Assembly: GCF_026427355.1 (NCBI RefSeq)
Contig: NZ_CP102664.1
Span: 2,728,001-2,792,000, forward strand
Reading direction: 5' to 3'
From: Sphingobium sp. JS3065
Lineage (GTDB): Bacteria > Pseudomonadota > Alphaproteobacteria > Sphingomonadales > Sphingomonadaceae
Length of the DNA: 64,000 nucleotides
The notes beneath the pieces are model-generated. The model made no database searches. It was not told the DNA's origin and worked only from the letters and a program-made list of their open reading frames with translations. This document shows positions 1-8,859 of the stretch, piece by piece (the first letter of the stretch is position 1; each line of letters begins with the position of its first letter). Both the position numbers and the translations under genes were made by a program.

Positions 1-941
1 CGCGCGGTATCCATCGCCTGCTGCTCCAGCCAGCCATCGGCCTGCTCCGGATTGACGATGACGATCTGCGGCCCGTCTTCCTCGCCCAGCCGGGCGGCGA
101 TGGCCTCGGCAATGCGGCGGGACGCGAAATATTGGCTCTCCGCGTAAATATATCGCCGGGCCGACGCGATCTGGTTCACGAAAAGCCGCTCGATCTCGAC
201 CAGCGGCTCCTGATCCTCCATCTCCGGCGCGGAGCGGGATATGGCGACGTCCACATCCTCGAACTGCACCGGCAGCGCGTCGGGCCAGCAATCGTCCACG
301 CGCCCGACCGGCTCCAGCGCCCCTCCGCCAGCCCCCTTCCACCGGTTCCGGGCATGTTCGCCCAGGGCCGCCGCGACCGGCCCCTGCAAGGCCGTCGTCG
401 CATCGTGCCACGGCCCATAGGCCGACCCGTCCGGATGCCGCCGCCCCGGATCGTCATCGCGATGATGCCGGGTGTCCCAACGATCCCTCGTCATGTCGAT
501 CCCGCCGCAAAAGGCGAAGCAATCGTCGATCACCACGATCTTCTGATGGTGGGAGGCGGCCGTGGGATGATGGCTGTCCAGCTTTACCGTGATGCGCGAA
601 TGGGCCATCCAGCGGACCGTGGTGAACAGGTTCGATGGCCGCACCATCGATTTCATCGCCCCCACGTCCCAGCGCAGCAGATAGATTTCCAGCTCCGGCG
701 TCCGTTCCACCAGCCAGCTTATGAAGTCGCCGATCACCACCGGCGCGCCATCGGCCGCCTCATCCTCCCGGATCAGGCTGATCGCGGCGTCGAAGTCCCA
801 GCCGACCAGCATGATCCGCTTCTTCGCCTTCATCATCGCGGCGCGGGCATGTTGGAAATAGGCATCCGCATCGACGATCACGCTCGCCTTCAGGGCGCGC
901 TCGATACGCCAGCAATCCTCGCCCTCGCGCGGGCCGCTCAT
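1..941 (-). CDS. Phospholipase D-family protein (3' end beyond window)
   Basis: Reading leftward from an ATG at 941, the frame is open to the window edge (313 codons visible). Around residue 140 it carries one HKD motif (HQKIVVID, the HxKxxxxD signature of the phospholipase D/cardiolipin synthase superfamily), preceded by a typical strand ending in LVGWDFD. The second HKD motif, which completes the active site in this family, would lie beyond the edge. The start overlaps the ubiA stop as ATGA, so the two genes are probably co-transcribed. Whether it hydrolyses phospholipids or acts as a transphosphatidylase cannot be told from the part present. Confidence 0.85.
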   Translation of the reverse strand, partial: MSGPREGEDCWRIERALKASVIVDADAYFQHARAAMMKAKKRIMLVGWDFDAAISLIREDEAADGAPVVIGDFISWLVERTPELEIYLLRWDVGAMKSMVRPSNLFTTVRWMAHSRITVKLDSHHPTAASHHQKIVVIDDCFAFCGGIDMTRDRWDTRHHRDDDPGRRHPDGSAYGPWHDATTALQGPVAAALGEHARNRWKGAGGGALEPVGRVDDCWPDALPVQFEDVDVAISRSAPEMEDQEPLVEIERLFVNQIASARRYIYAESQYFASRRIAEAIAARLGEEDGPQIVIVNPEQADGWLEQQAMDTA

Positions 942-1852
942 GCGCTGCCCACCACCAGGCAACCCAGGAACATGAGCAGTCCGGCAAAGCGGTTGGACCG
1001 GAATTTCGTCAAGGGATCGACCCCGTCCTCCTTCAAGGTCGCCACCTGCCAGCCCAGATGCACCGCCATCGGCAGCAGCGCCGCCAGCGCCAGCCCCTGC
1101 GGCCGGACCTGCCAGATCGCGCCCGCCCAAAGCGCCAGCGCCAGCGCATAGCAGAGCGTCACCCCGCCGCGCACGTGCCGCCCCATGGACAGGGCGCTCG
1201 ACCCGATGCCGATCAGCGCGTCATCCTCCCGGTCCTGCAAGGCGTAGATGGTGTCATAGCCTACCACCCAGAAGATGCAGCCGCCATAGAGCAGCAGGCC
1301 CGGCCCCAATGCCGAGAGGGTGAGCGACCCCGCAACTTCGCTCCACCCGACCAGCGCCGCCCAGGAAAAGACCAGACCCAGCCAGATTTGCGGCCAGCCG
1401 GTGATCCGCTTCATGAAGGGGTAAGCAGCCACCAGCGCCAGCGACCCCAGCGAAACGGCCTGCGCGTAGAGGTGGAGTTGCAGCAGAACCACCAGCCCGA
1501 TCAGGCAGAGGGCGAGCAGCCAGACCCAGGCGGTCTTCACCGAAACCGCCCCGCTCGCCAGGGGCCGCGAAGCCGTCCGCGCCACCTGCCGGTCCAGGTC
1601 GCGGTCGACGATATCGTTGAACACGCATCCCGCCCCGCGCATGGCGACGCTGCCCAGCAGCAGCCACAGGATCAGCGGCCAGTGCTGCCCTGCCCCGCCC
1701 GCCAGCGCCACCGCCCAGGCCCCCGGCCAGAACAGCAGCCACCAGCCGATGGGCCGGTCGAATCGCGCCAGCAAGGCCAGGGCGCGCGGGACATCCGGCA
1801 GGCGCGCGACCAGACCGCGCGCTTCGCTGTCGGGAACGATGCTACTTGCCAC
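938..1852 (-). CDS. ubiA: 4-hydroxybenzoate polyprenyltransferase UbiA
   Basis: Integral membrane prenyltransferase that attaches the polyprenyl tail to 4-hydroxybenzoate in ubiquinone synthesis. The 304-residue protein has about nine hydrophobic segments and both Asp-rich Mg-diphosphate sites of the family: NDIVDRDLD at residues 79-87 and a second DxxxD (DREDD) near residue 210. The start is a GTG at 1852; it is preceded at five bases by GGAG, and no in-frame ATG is near. The length fits the family. The upstream region is shared with divergent rsmE and is filled by a palindromic repeat. Confidence 0.95.
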   Translation of the reverse strand: MASSIVPDSEARGLVARLPDVPRALALLARFDRPIGWWLLFWPGAWAVALAGGAGQHWPLILWLLLGSVAMRGAGCVFNDIVDRDLDRQVARTASRPLASGAVSVKTAWVWLLALCLIGLVVLLQLHLYAQAVSLGSLALVAAYPFMKRITGWPQIWLGLVFSWAALVGWSEVAGSLTLSALGPGLLLYGGCIFWVVGYDTIYALQDREDDALIGIGSSALSMGRHVRGGVTLCYALALALWAGAIWQVRPQGLALAALLPMAVHLGWQVATLKEDGVDPLTKFRSNRFAGLLMFLGCLVVGSA

Positions 1853-1859
1853 ATTTACT

Positions 1860-1937
1860 CCGTTCGTCCTGATCTTGTCGAAGGACCGTTCTTCTCTAGA
1901 AGGAAAAAAAGGGCTTCGACAGGCTCAGCCCGAACGG
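1860..1937. repeat. REP-like imperfect palindrome between ubiA and rsmE
   Basis: The arms CCGTTCGTCCTGATCTTGTC (first 20 bases, from 1860) and the complementary stretch ending CCCGAACGG at 1937 form an inverted repeat of about 24 bp with four mismatches, around a 30-base AT-richer centre. The core CTTCGACAxGCTCAG resembles the palindromic repeats scattered through sphingomonad genomes. It occupies nearly the whole space between two divergent genes, so their promoters must lie inside it or its edges. Confidence 0.75.
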
Positions 1938-1952
1938 ATGATGGATTTTTTG

Positions 1953-2699
1953 ATGACCGCAACCCCCGCCTGGCCGCCGCAAAGCGCGCCACGCCTGCAT
2001 GTCGAGACCCTGCTGGGCGAGGGCGTCGCCGTGCCCGTCGACGGCAATCCGGCGCATTATCTGATCAGCGTCATGCGGGTGAAGCCCGACGATATCGTCC
2101 TGCTGTTCGACGGCCGCTCCGGCGAGTGGGCCGCAAAAGCCCGCGACATCCGCAAGCGCGATCTGGTGCTGGAGGTCGTCAGCCAGACCAAAGCGCCGGA
2201 GAACGTGCCCGATTTCTGGCTCTGCTGCGCGCCGATCAAGAAGGGGCGGATCGACCTGATCGCGGAAAAGGCCTGCGAACTGGGCGTGGCGAAGCTCCAG
2301 CCCGTGCTCACGCGGCGCGCCGTGGTGGACAAGCTGAATTTCGACCGGCTGCACGCCCATCTGGTCGAGGCGGCCGAACAATGCGGCCGCACCGCCCTGC
2401 CCGACCTCAGCGACATGGTGAAGCTGGACGCGCTGATCCGGGACTGGCCGGACAATCGCTGGCTTTTCTTTGCGGATGAGACGGGCGGAGAGCCGCTGGC
2501 CGATACGCTGAAGGCCCATCCCGGACCCGCGGCCTTCCTGATCGGTCCCGAAGGCGGCTTCGATCCTGCCGAACGAGAGGCCATTCGCGGGGTGGCGAAA
2601 GCCGTCCCGGTTTCGCTGGGGCCGCGCATTTTACGCGCCGAAACCGCCGCCATCGCCGCGACCGCCGCGTGGATGACGATCAACGGTGACTGGCGATGA
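1953..2699 (+). CDS. rsmE: 16S rRNA m3U1498 methyltransferase RsmE
   Basis: SAM-dependent SPOUT-family enzyme that methylates U1498 of 16S rRNA. The 248-residue product shows the RsmE pattern: an N-terminal PUA-like barrel (HYLISVMRVKPDD), then the knotted domain with KGRIDLIAEKACELGV, and the C-terminal knot motifs LIGPEGGFDPAE and LGPRILRAETA. Candidate ATGs occur at 1938, 1941 and 1953; none has a clear ribosome site, and 1953 gives the normal length. It diverges from ubiA. Confidence 0.94.
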   Translation: MTATPAWPPQSAPRLHVETLLGEGVAVPVDGNPAHYLISVMRVKPDDIVLLFDGRSGEWAAKARDIRKRDLVLEVVSQTKAPENVPDFWLCCAPIKKGRIDLIAEKACELGVAKLQPVLTRRAVVDKLNFDRLHAHLVEAAEQCGRTALPDLSDMVKLDALIRDWPDNRWLFFADETGGEPLADTLKAHPGPAAFLIGPEGGFDPAEREAIRGVAKAVPVSLGPRILRAETAAIAATAAWMTINGDWR

Positions 2700-2826
2700 A
2701 GGCGCCACATGGCGTCGCCAAATATCGTTTCATTCCGCAATGGGATTGAAGCTGTCATCAACGCAGCTTATTTGAGCGCGGAACGTTGCGCCTTTGACGC
2801 GACCGGGGGAAAGATTAAGGCGGGGC

Positions 2827-4200
2827 ATGAGCACCAGAACAGACTCAGGAGGGATCGATCCCATCATCGAGAGCCGCGAGCAACTGATCGCGGCCTTCGC
2901 CAAGGGCGCCAAGCCCAAGGACCGATGGCGCATCGGCACGGAACACGAAAAATTCGTCTACAGCCGCAAGGATCATCACGCCCCCAGCTATGACGAGCGC
3001 GGCGGCATCCACACGCTGTTGATCGGGTTGACCCGCTATGGCTGGAATCCGGTGTTCGAGGGGGAGAATATCATCGCCCTGTCCGGCGCGGACGGCACCA
3101 TCAGCCTGGAACCGGCGGGACAACTGGAACTGTCCGGCGCGCCGCTGGAAAATCTGCACCAGACCTGCGCGGAAACCAGCCGCCATCTGGAACAGGTGAA
3201 ATATGTCGGCGACATGCTGGGCCTGGGCTTCCTGGGCCTGGGCATGTGGCCGGACAAGAGCCGCGAAGAGCTGCCCATCATGCCCAAGGGCCGCTACGAC
3301 ATCATGCTGCGCCATATGCCCCGCGTAGGGTCGCTGGGACTGGACATGATGCTGCGCACCTGCACCATCCAGACCAACCTGGATTATGGCAGCGAGGCGG
3401 ACATGGTGCAGAAGTTCCGCGTCTCCCTCGCCCTACAGCCGCTGGCGACCGCGCTGTTCGCCAATTCGCCCTTCACGGAGGGCAAGCCCAACGGTTTCCT
3501 GTCCTATCGCAGCCATATCTGGTCGGACACCGACCCCGGCCGCACCGGCATGCTGCCCTTCGTGTTCGAGGACGGCTTCGGCTATGAACGCTATGCCGAC
3601 TATGCGCTCGATGTGCCGATGTATTTCGTCTATCGCGAGGGCCGCTATATCGATGCGGCGGGGCACAGTTTCCGCGACTTCCTCGAAGGCAAGCTGGCCG
3701 TGCTTCCCGGCGAGAAGCCGACGGAGAAGGATTGGGAGGACCATCTTTCCACCGCCTTCCCGGAAGTGCGGATGAAGAGCTTCCTGGAGATGCGCGGCGC
3801 GGACGGCGGGCCGTGGAACCGCATCTGCGCGCTTCCGGCGCTGTGGGTCGGGCTGCTCTACGACCAAGGCGCGCTCGACGCCGCCTGGGATCTGGTGAAG
3901 GGCTGGAGCATGGAGGAACGGCAGATCCTGCGCGATTCCGTGCCGAAACTGGCGTTGGACGCGCCCATCGCAGGCGGGCGCAAGCTGCGCGACATAGCGG
4001 GCGAAGTCCTTGACATTGCCCGTAGCGGTCTTTCAGCCCGCGCCCGGCTCAATGCGTCGGGTGACAATGAAACCGGCTATCTCGCTCCGCTGGATGAGAT
4101 CGTGGCGTCGGGCCAGACCCATGCCGAACGCCTGCTCGCCCGCTACCATGAGGAGTGGAAGGGCGACCTCAGCAAAATCTACGCCGAAGAAAGCTTCTGA
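2827..4200 (+). CDS. gshA: Glutamate-cysteine ligase (glutathione synthesis, step 1)
   Basis: Catalyses ATP-dependent formation of gamma-glutamylcysteine. The 457-residue protein belongs to the GCS2 (plant/alphaproteobacterial) type: WRIGTEHEKFVY near residue 40 is the substrate/metal-binding start of the fold, followed by GWNPVFEG, LEPAGQLELSGAP and a C-terminal region with LAPLDEIV. The ATG at 2827 removes a spurious extension. A perfect hairpin follows the stop, so it is probably monocistronic. Glutathione made here is the substrate for the glyoxalases at 11-12 kb and, by inference, for the persulfide dioxygenase at 37 kb. Confidence 0.95.
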   Translation: MSTRTDSGGIDPIIESREQLIAAFAKGAKPKDRWRIGTEHEKFVYSRKDHHAPSYDERGGIHTLLIGLTRYGWNPVFEGENIIALSGADGTISLEPAGQLELSGAPLENLHQTCAETSRHLEQVKYVGDMLGLGFLGLGMWPDKSREELPIMPKGRYDIMLRHMPRVGSLGLDMMLRTCTIQTNLDYGSEADMVQKFRVSLALQPLATALFANSPFTEGKPNGFLSYRSHIWSDTDPGRTGMLPFVFEDGFGYERYADYALDVPMYFVYREGRYIDAAGHSFRDFLEGKLAVLPGEKPTEKDWEDHLSTAFPEVRMKSFLEMRGADGGPWNRICALPALWVGLLYDQGALDAAWDLVKGWSMEERQILRDSVPKLALDAPIAGGRKLRDIAGEVLDIARSGLSARARLNASGDNETGYLAPLDEIVASGQTHAERLLARYHEEWKGDLSKIYAEESF

Positions 4201-4204
4201 AATA

Positions 4205-4233
4205 TATCCTTCTCCCTCGATGGGAGAAGGATA
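4205..4233. terminator. Bidirectional rho-independent-type hairpin
   Basis: TATCCTTCTCCC and its exact complement GGGAGAAGGATA form a 12-bp perfect stem with a five-base loop, in the 39-bp gap between the convergent gshA and the methyltransferase-like gene. A short A-run follows on the plus strand. Its placement fits a shared terminator for both genes. Confidence 0.75.
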
Positions 4234-4239
4234 AAACGC

Positions 4240-5532
4240 TTACTCAGCAGGCTGAACCCCGCCCTCCTGCCGGGCCTTCCGGCCCACGACCCACCCGAAG
4301 AAGCGCGGCACCACGCCGTTCCGCTCCATCCAGTCGCTATAGGCCCGGTAATCCGCGTCGGCGCTCAAATGCGCCTCCTCCGTCCTGGCGCGCCAATAAT
4401 AGACCGCATTGGTCACCCCCAGCAGCGCGCAGTTCCGCACGACGTCGGTCAAGCTTCCCGACACGCTCAGGAACGGCAGCGCCGAAAACCACCAGAACAG
4501 ATTTTTCGACAAATAGGCCGGATGCCGCGTCCAGCGATAAGGGCCGTGGGTCAAAATCCCCCGGTGCGTCAGGTTGGAAAAGCGCAAGCCAAAGGCCACC
4601 GTCGCCCAGGCATAAACCGCCGTCAGCAGCACCAGCCACCCGCCCAACAGCCATTGCAGGACGCCATGCCCCCGCGTCCAGACATCCCACTCCGCCCCGC
4701 CCGCATGATAGTCGAGCGGCCCGCCATTCCCCATCAGCACGAAGGGGGGATAGCAGATCAACGCCGCCACCCATCCGGCCAGCAGCGGATTGGCCGTGCG
4801 GATATGCGAATCCAGCGGCTTCAACGTCAATATATAGCCCACCGTCGCCATGCAGACGTCGATCATGAACATGACGGCGATCAGGAAACTGGCCAGCGCC
4901 ACCGGATGGCTGAACGCATCCTCGACCCGCCATGCCACCACGCTGGCGAAATTGCCCGGCACGATCGACAACATGAAGGCCAGGAAAAAGCCCTTCACCG
5001 CCCAGGCCCGTGCATGATGCGCCACCTCCGCGCGATCCGCCGCCCCGCCGATCACCCACTGGCCGAAGGCGTAGCTTGCATCCCTGGGTTCGACCAGCCG
5101 CCGGTCCAGCCAGATCACATAAGGCACCGACGCCACCAGCAACCAGGGCGCCGCGCCCATGAACAGGTTCATGGAAAAGCGATAATCCCCGCTCCAATAC
5201 CAGCGCGCGATGCAATAGAAGACCGCGATGGCCAGCCATGTCGCCCAAAGGCCCGCGATCTTGACGATGCTGACGTCCAGCACCGACCGCCAGGGCCGCG
5301 CCGGCCCGGTCCAGTCGATCCCGGTCGATGCGCGCCGATGCACCTTGTCGACCAGCAGCGACCACAGCAGCATCGGCACGCCGCAGGCCACCACGGCGGC
5401 AAAGCCCGCATTCGGCCCGTCCATCCCATAGTGCCGCGCCACCAGCGTCCAAAGCCCCAACCCCGCCAACCCGGCCATGCCAACGCCATGGCTGACGGCG
5501 GATTTCGGACAGGGATCGGCATTATCGCTCAT
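4240..5532 (-). CDS. Membrane protein with C-terminal isoprenylcysteine methyltransferase-like domain
   Basis: A 430-residue polytopic membrane protein. The last ~120 residues carry the PEMT/ICMT signature: THGPYRWTRHPAYLSKN, the RHPxY motif that binds SAM in isoprenylcysteine carboxyl methyltransferase relatives, then EEAHLSADADYRAY. The N-terminal ~300 residues form about seven further membrane spans that I do not recognise. Bacterial members methylate unknown small or lipid substrates, so no substrate is assigned. Starts at an ATG 122 bp from the next leftward gene and ends against the gshA terminator. Confidence 0.75.
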   Translation of the reverse strand: MSDNADPCPKSAVSHGVGMAGLAGLGLWTLVARHYGMDGPNAGFAAVVACGVPMLLWSLLVDKVHRRASTGIDWTGPARPWRSVLDVSIVKIAGLWATWLAIAVFYCIARWYWSGDYRFSMNLFMGAAPWLLVASVPYVIWLDRRLVEPRDASYAFGQWVIGGAADRAEVAHHARAWAVKGFFLAFMLSIVPGNFASVVAWRVEDAFSHPVALASFLIAVMFMIDVCMATVGYILTLKPLDSHIRTANPLLAGWVAALICYPPFVLMGNGGPLDYHAGGAEWDVWTRGHGVLQWLLGGWLVLLTAVYAWATVAFGLRFSNLTHRGILTHGPYRWTRHPAYLSKNLFWWFSALPFLSVSGSLTDVVRNCALLGVTNAVYYWRARTEEAHLSADADYRAYSDWMERNGVVPRFFGWVVGRKARQEGGVQPAE

Positions 5533-5588
5533 GCCGTGGCCCTAGCGGAAATTGGTAAACAACCCCCGAAGGTGCGGATCGAGGGGAA

Positions 5589-5612
5589 GGCGGACATCAT
5601 TTCCGTCATCCC
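5589..5612 (+). repeat. Dispersed 24-bp repeat, copy 1
   Basis: The 24 bases beginning GGCGGACATCATTTCC recur as an exact reverse complement at 8723-8746. At that second site the repeat is one arm of a hairpin. Here it lies in the noncoding gap between two leftward genes. Confidence 0.7.
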
Positions 5613-5654
5613 GATATTATTAGCGTCCGCTCATGGCCAATAGGCTCCCCTTCA

Positions 5655-6299
5655 TCAGCCCCCACCCAGCACATTGATCGTGAACGCCAATATCCCCAGG
5701 TTGAACAGGAACGCCGCCAGACAATGGAACAGCGCTGTCTGCCGCATTCCCCCATTCGTCACCGCCACGTCGGACGTCTGGAACGTCATCCCCAGCGTGA
5801 AGGCGAAATAGAGGAAATCCCAATAGCCCGGCTCCCGCGTATCGGGAAATTCCAGCCCGCCGCTATCCTGGCCCTTCCCATCGCCCCGATAGAAGATATG
5901 CGCATAATGCATCGCATAGACGAGGTTGGAAAACAGCCAGGCCAGCGCCAGCGTCCCCAGCACCAGCGCGATCGCCGCCGCGCTCAGCCCGCCATGTTGA
6001 CTGACGGCGACACCCACGGCGATCAGGATCACCACCGAAACGATCGCGGTCAGCAGCAGCATCAATTGCCGGTTCGCGTCATTCTCCGCCGCCTTGCGCC
6101 GCATCGAATCCGGATCGGCGTCGATCAACGGCCAGACCGACAGGATGAAAGCCAGGGCCGCAACGTCGAAACCCGCCATCACCGCCTCATGCCAGGGCAG
6201 CAGAAAACCCAGCGGCGCCATGCTGATCAGCAGGGCCAGGAACATGCCGTAGCGCCAGGGAAAGATTTGCGACCGGATCATGCCGCGCATCAAAGGCAT
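5655..6299 (-). CDS. DUF1345 family membrane protein
   Basis: About 214 residues with four to five membrane spans. The C-terminal stretch YWDFLYFAFTLGMTFQTSD followed by a histidine-bearing helix is the hallmark of the DUF1345 family, whose function is unknown. A TTG at 6317 would extend it by six residues; the ATG at 6299 is preferred. The gene follows the ClpP-like gene closely (24 bp) on the same strand and may be co-transcribed with it. Confidence 0.8.
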   Translation of the reverse strand: MPLMRGMIRSQIFPWRYGMFLALLISMAPLGFLLPWHEAVMAGFDVAALAFILSVWPLIDADPDSMRRKAAENDANRQLMLLLTAIVSVVILIAVGVAVSQHGGLSAAAIALVLGTLALAWLFSNLVYAMHYAHIFYRGDGKGQDSGGLEFPDTREPGYWDFLYFAFTLGMTFQTSDVAVTNGGMRQTALFHCLAAFLFNLGILAFTINVLGGG

Positions 6300-6323
6300 T
6301 ATCGGCGCCCCGCACAAGCCGCT

Positions 6324-6899
6324 TTATATCACCGCCGCGATCAGCCCGAGCGCCTGCGCCTCATTCGCCTCCAGATACCAATTCTCCGGCGCGCGCTTCA
6401 GCAGGTCTTCCAGCGACACCTGCGATCCCAGGATCAGGTTCGCGAAACCTTCATTCTGGATCGCGATCGACGCCTCGATCTCATGCAGCGTCGCCTTGAG
6501 GGATGCGATGCAGGTCGACAGCGGCCCTTCCAGATGGATGTCCCGCATGATGATCCGTTCATGGATCATCAGCCGCGTTCCCCGCGCCAGATAGCGGTTT
6601 TCCGCCGCGAAGAATCCCATGAAGGTCACGCCCGCCGAATAGACCGCCGTCTTGCCCAGGAACACCAGCCGCCGGTCCGGATAAAGGTCGGAATGGAAAC
6701 GGATATCCTCCCCCATCATCCGCGCAATTTCCGGATCGCCGCCCAGGGTTGCGATCTCCACCACCACCAGCCCCTGCTGCGGCGCAGTCGACAGGCAGTT
6801 GCGGAAATGCAGATACATGCCGTGATCGACAATGCCCGACAGCATGATCGCGGGATATTCGAAATCCTTGGGGCCCAGCAGCGGCGCCTGCATCGACAT
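6324..6899 (-). CDS. ClpP/crotonase-superfamily peptidase-like protein
   Basis: A 191-residue ClpP-fold protein (peptidase S14 type). TAVYSAGVTFMGFF holds the serine at the position of the ClpP nucleophile, and RLMIHERI holds the matching histidine. The C-terminal EAQALGLIAAVI matches the usual ClpP ending. The catalytic aspartate region (RDTERD in E. coli ClpP) reads KRAPEN here, so the third triad residue appears absent. The start at 6899 is set by AAAGGAG about nine bases upstream. It is not the housekeeping ClpP, which has a different sequence and a clpX neighbour. Confidence 0.7.
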   Translation of the reverse strand: MSMQAPLLGPKDFEYPAIMLSGIVDHGMYLHFRNCLSTAPQQGLVVVEIATLGGDPEIARMMGEDIRFHSDLYPDRRLVFLGKTAVYSAGVTFMGFFAAENRYLARGTRLMIHERIIMRDIHLEGPLSTCIASLKATLHEIEASIAIQNEGFANLILGSQVSLEDLLKRAPENWYLEANEAQALGLIAAVI

Positions 6900-7036
6900 G
6901 AAAAACGGCTCCTTTTGGCATATCCCCGCCGCTGCTCTACGCATGGGCCGGCAAATGGTGCCGTCCCCATCGCTTTTGACTGGCGCCGCGCGGGAGAGAC
7001 CCTTAAGGAACAGATCATGACCAAAGGGCGGGGCGC

Positions 7037-7645
7037 ATGATCGCGAAACTCAAGGGACGGCTGGACAGCACGGGCCTGGACCATGCCATCATCGATGTGG
7101 GCGGGGTCGGCTATCTGGTCGGCGCATCCTCCCGCACGCTCGCGGCGCTGGGTCCGGTGGGGGAAGCGGTGACGATCCACACCGAAATGCTGGTGTCGGA
7201 CGATGCGATCCGCCTGGTCGGCTTCGCCCGGGCGGAGGAACGCGACTGGTTCCGCCTGTTGACCGGCGTGCAGGGCGTGGGTTCGCGGGTGGCGCTGGCC
7301 ATCCTGTCCGCGCTGGAGCCGGCGGAACTGCACCGCGCCGTGGCGACCGGCGACAAGGCGATGATCGCGCGGGCGAATGGCGTCGGTCCCAAGCTCGCCC
7401 AGCGCATCGCCAATGAATTGAAGGACAAGATCGGCGCAGTGCCCATGCCCACCGGTGCGGTCGGCGGCGGATTCGCGGTCGTCCCGACCGGTGGCCATGG
7501 CGCCGATGCGATCTCCGCACTGCAAAATCTGGGCTTCAAGCCCGCCGAAGCCAGCAGCGCCGTCGCCGCCGCCGAAGAGGAACTGGGTGAGGATGCGTCG
7601 CTGGACGCTCTGGTCCGCCTCGCTCTCAGGAAGGCGGCGAAATGA
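7037..7645 (+). CDS. ruvA: Holliday junction DNA helicase subunit RuvA
   Basis: RuvA tetramers bind the four-way junction and load RuvB for branch migration. The 202-residue protein opens with [11 protein letters not shown], carries the helix-hairpin-helix sequences [16 protein letters not shown] and [17 protein letters not shown], and ends with the small RuvB-contacting domain III after a Gly/Pro linker. Its stop overlaps the ruvB start as ATGA. No ruvC is seen upstream in this window. Confidence 0.96.
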   Translation: MIAKLKGRLDSTGLDHAIIDVGGVGYLVGASSRTLAALGPVGEAVTIHTEMLVSDDAIRLVGFARAEERDWFRLLTGVQGVGSRVALAILSALEPAELHRAVATGDKAMIARANGVGPKLAQRIANELKDKIGAVPMPTGAVGGGFAVVPTGGHGADAISALQNLGFKPAEASSAVAAAEEELGEDASLDALVRLALRKAAK

Positions 7646-8661
7646 GCGAGGATCGCCTGATCTCCTCCACCCGCCGCATCGAGGATGCCGACGTCGCGCT
7701 GCGCCCCAAGTCGCTTGCCGAATTCATCGGCCAGCAGGCGGCGCGGGAAAATCTGCGTATCTTCATCGAGGCCGCCAAGGGACGCGGCGAAGCGCTGGAC
7801 CATGTGCTTTTCTTCGGCCCCCCCGGCCTGGGCAAGACGACGCTGGCGCAGATCGTCGCCCGCGAAATGGGCGTGGGGTTTCGCGCCACATCCGGCCCGG
7901 TCATCGCCAAATCGGGCGACCTGGCCGCGCTGCTCACCAATCTGGACGAGGGCGATATCCTCTTCGTGGACGAGATTCATCGCCTGAACCCCGCCGTCGA
8001 GGAAGTGCTCTACCCCGCCATGGAGGACCGGGCGCTCGACCTGATGATCGGGGAAGGCCCCTCCGCCCGGTCGGTGCGGATCGACCTGCCGCCCTTTACC
8101 CTGGTCGGCGCGACCACGCGGCAGGGGCTGCTGACGACGCCCCTGCGCGACCGCTTCGGCATTCCGGTGCGGCTGCAATTCTACACCGTCGATGAACTGG
8201 AACTGGTCGTGCGGCGCGCCGCGCGGCTGCTGGACCTGGCCATCACCCCTGACGGGGCGGTCGAGATCGCCCGGCGGTCGCGGGGCACGCCGCGCATTTC
8301 CGGGCGGCTGCTGCGGCGGGTGCGCGATTTCGCCAATGTGGCGGGCGCGCCGGCGGTGGACGCCAAGGTGGCCGACGCGGCGCTCACGCGGCTGGAGGTC
8401 GACCATCTGGGCCTGGACCTGATGGACCGGCGCTATCTGACCATGATCGCGGACATTTATCGCGGCGGGCCGGTGGGGGTCGAGACGCTGGCGGCGGGCC
8501 TTTCCGAAGCCCGCGACACGATCGAGGAAGTGATAGAGCCTTATCTGATCCAGCTCGGCCTGATCGCCCGCACGGCGCGGGGGCGCTGCCTCAATGGGCC
8601 GGGCTGGAAGCATCTGGGGCTGAACCCGCCGTCCAATGTGCAGGATGGGCTGTTCGATTAG
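7642..8661 (+). CDS. ruvB: Holliday junction branch-migration ATPase RuvB
   Basis: Hexameric AAA+ motor that drives branch migration with RuvA. In the 339-residue protein Walker A is [10 protein letters not shown] at residues 58-67, Walker B with the following segment is [11 protein letters not shown] near 108-118, sensor and arginine-finger sequences follow ([21 protein letters not shown]), and the winged-helix C-terminus contains [14 protein letters not shown]. Length and order are normal. It is translationally coupled to ruvA. Confidence 0.97.
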   Translation: MSEDRLISSTRRIEDADVALRPKSLAEFIGQQAARENLRIFIEAAKGRGEALDHVLFFGPPGLGKTTLAQIVAREMGVGFRATSGPVIAKSGDLAALLTNLDEGDILFVDEIHRLNPAVEEVLYPAMEDRALDLMIGEGPSARSVRIDLPPFTLVGATTRQGLLTTPLRDRFGIPVRLQFYTVDELELVVRRAARLLDLAITPDGAVEIARRSRGTPRISGRLLRRVRDFANVAGAPAVDAKVADAALTRLEVDHLGLDLMDRRYLTMIADIYRGGPVGVETLAAGLSEARDTIEEVIEPYLIQLGLIARTARGRCLNGPGWKHLGLNPPSNVQDGLFD

Positions 8662-8704
8662 GGTTGGGGCGGTTGCAGTTGGCCAATGGGGGGCGTTGAA
8701 AGCG

Positions 8705-8746
8705 GTCATCCCGGCTTTCGCGGGGATGACGGAAATGATGTCCGCC
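8705..8746. repeat. Hairpin-forming dispersed repeat (copy 2)
   Basis: GTCATCCC at 8705-8712 pairs with GGGATGAC at 8723-8730 around a ten-base loop, giving the familiar 'cggGGATGAC' palindrome common in sphingomonads. The right part, 8723-8746, is the exact reverse complement of 5589-5612. It lies downstream of ruvB, where it might also act as a weak terminator. Confidence 0.65.
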
Positions 8747-8859
8747 CCGCCCAAAGCGAATCTCAGGAAATCCGCTAAAAATCATGGCCGTTACGGCATG
8801 GCGGGGTTATAGCCTGCCGAACAGCGCCGGAGACGCGCCGCGAGTGAGGAGATGCCGTT

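Noticed and set aside
5724..7040. A long plus-strand frame opposite the DUF1345 and ClpP-like genes, ending just before ruvA, considered as a possible ruvC
   Set aside because: The translation has no RuvC motifs and mirrors two recognisable minus-strand genes.
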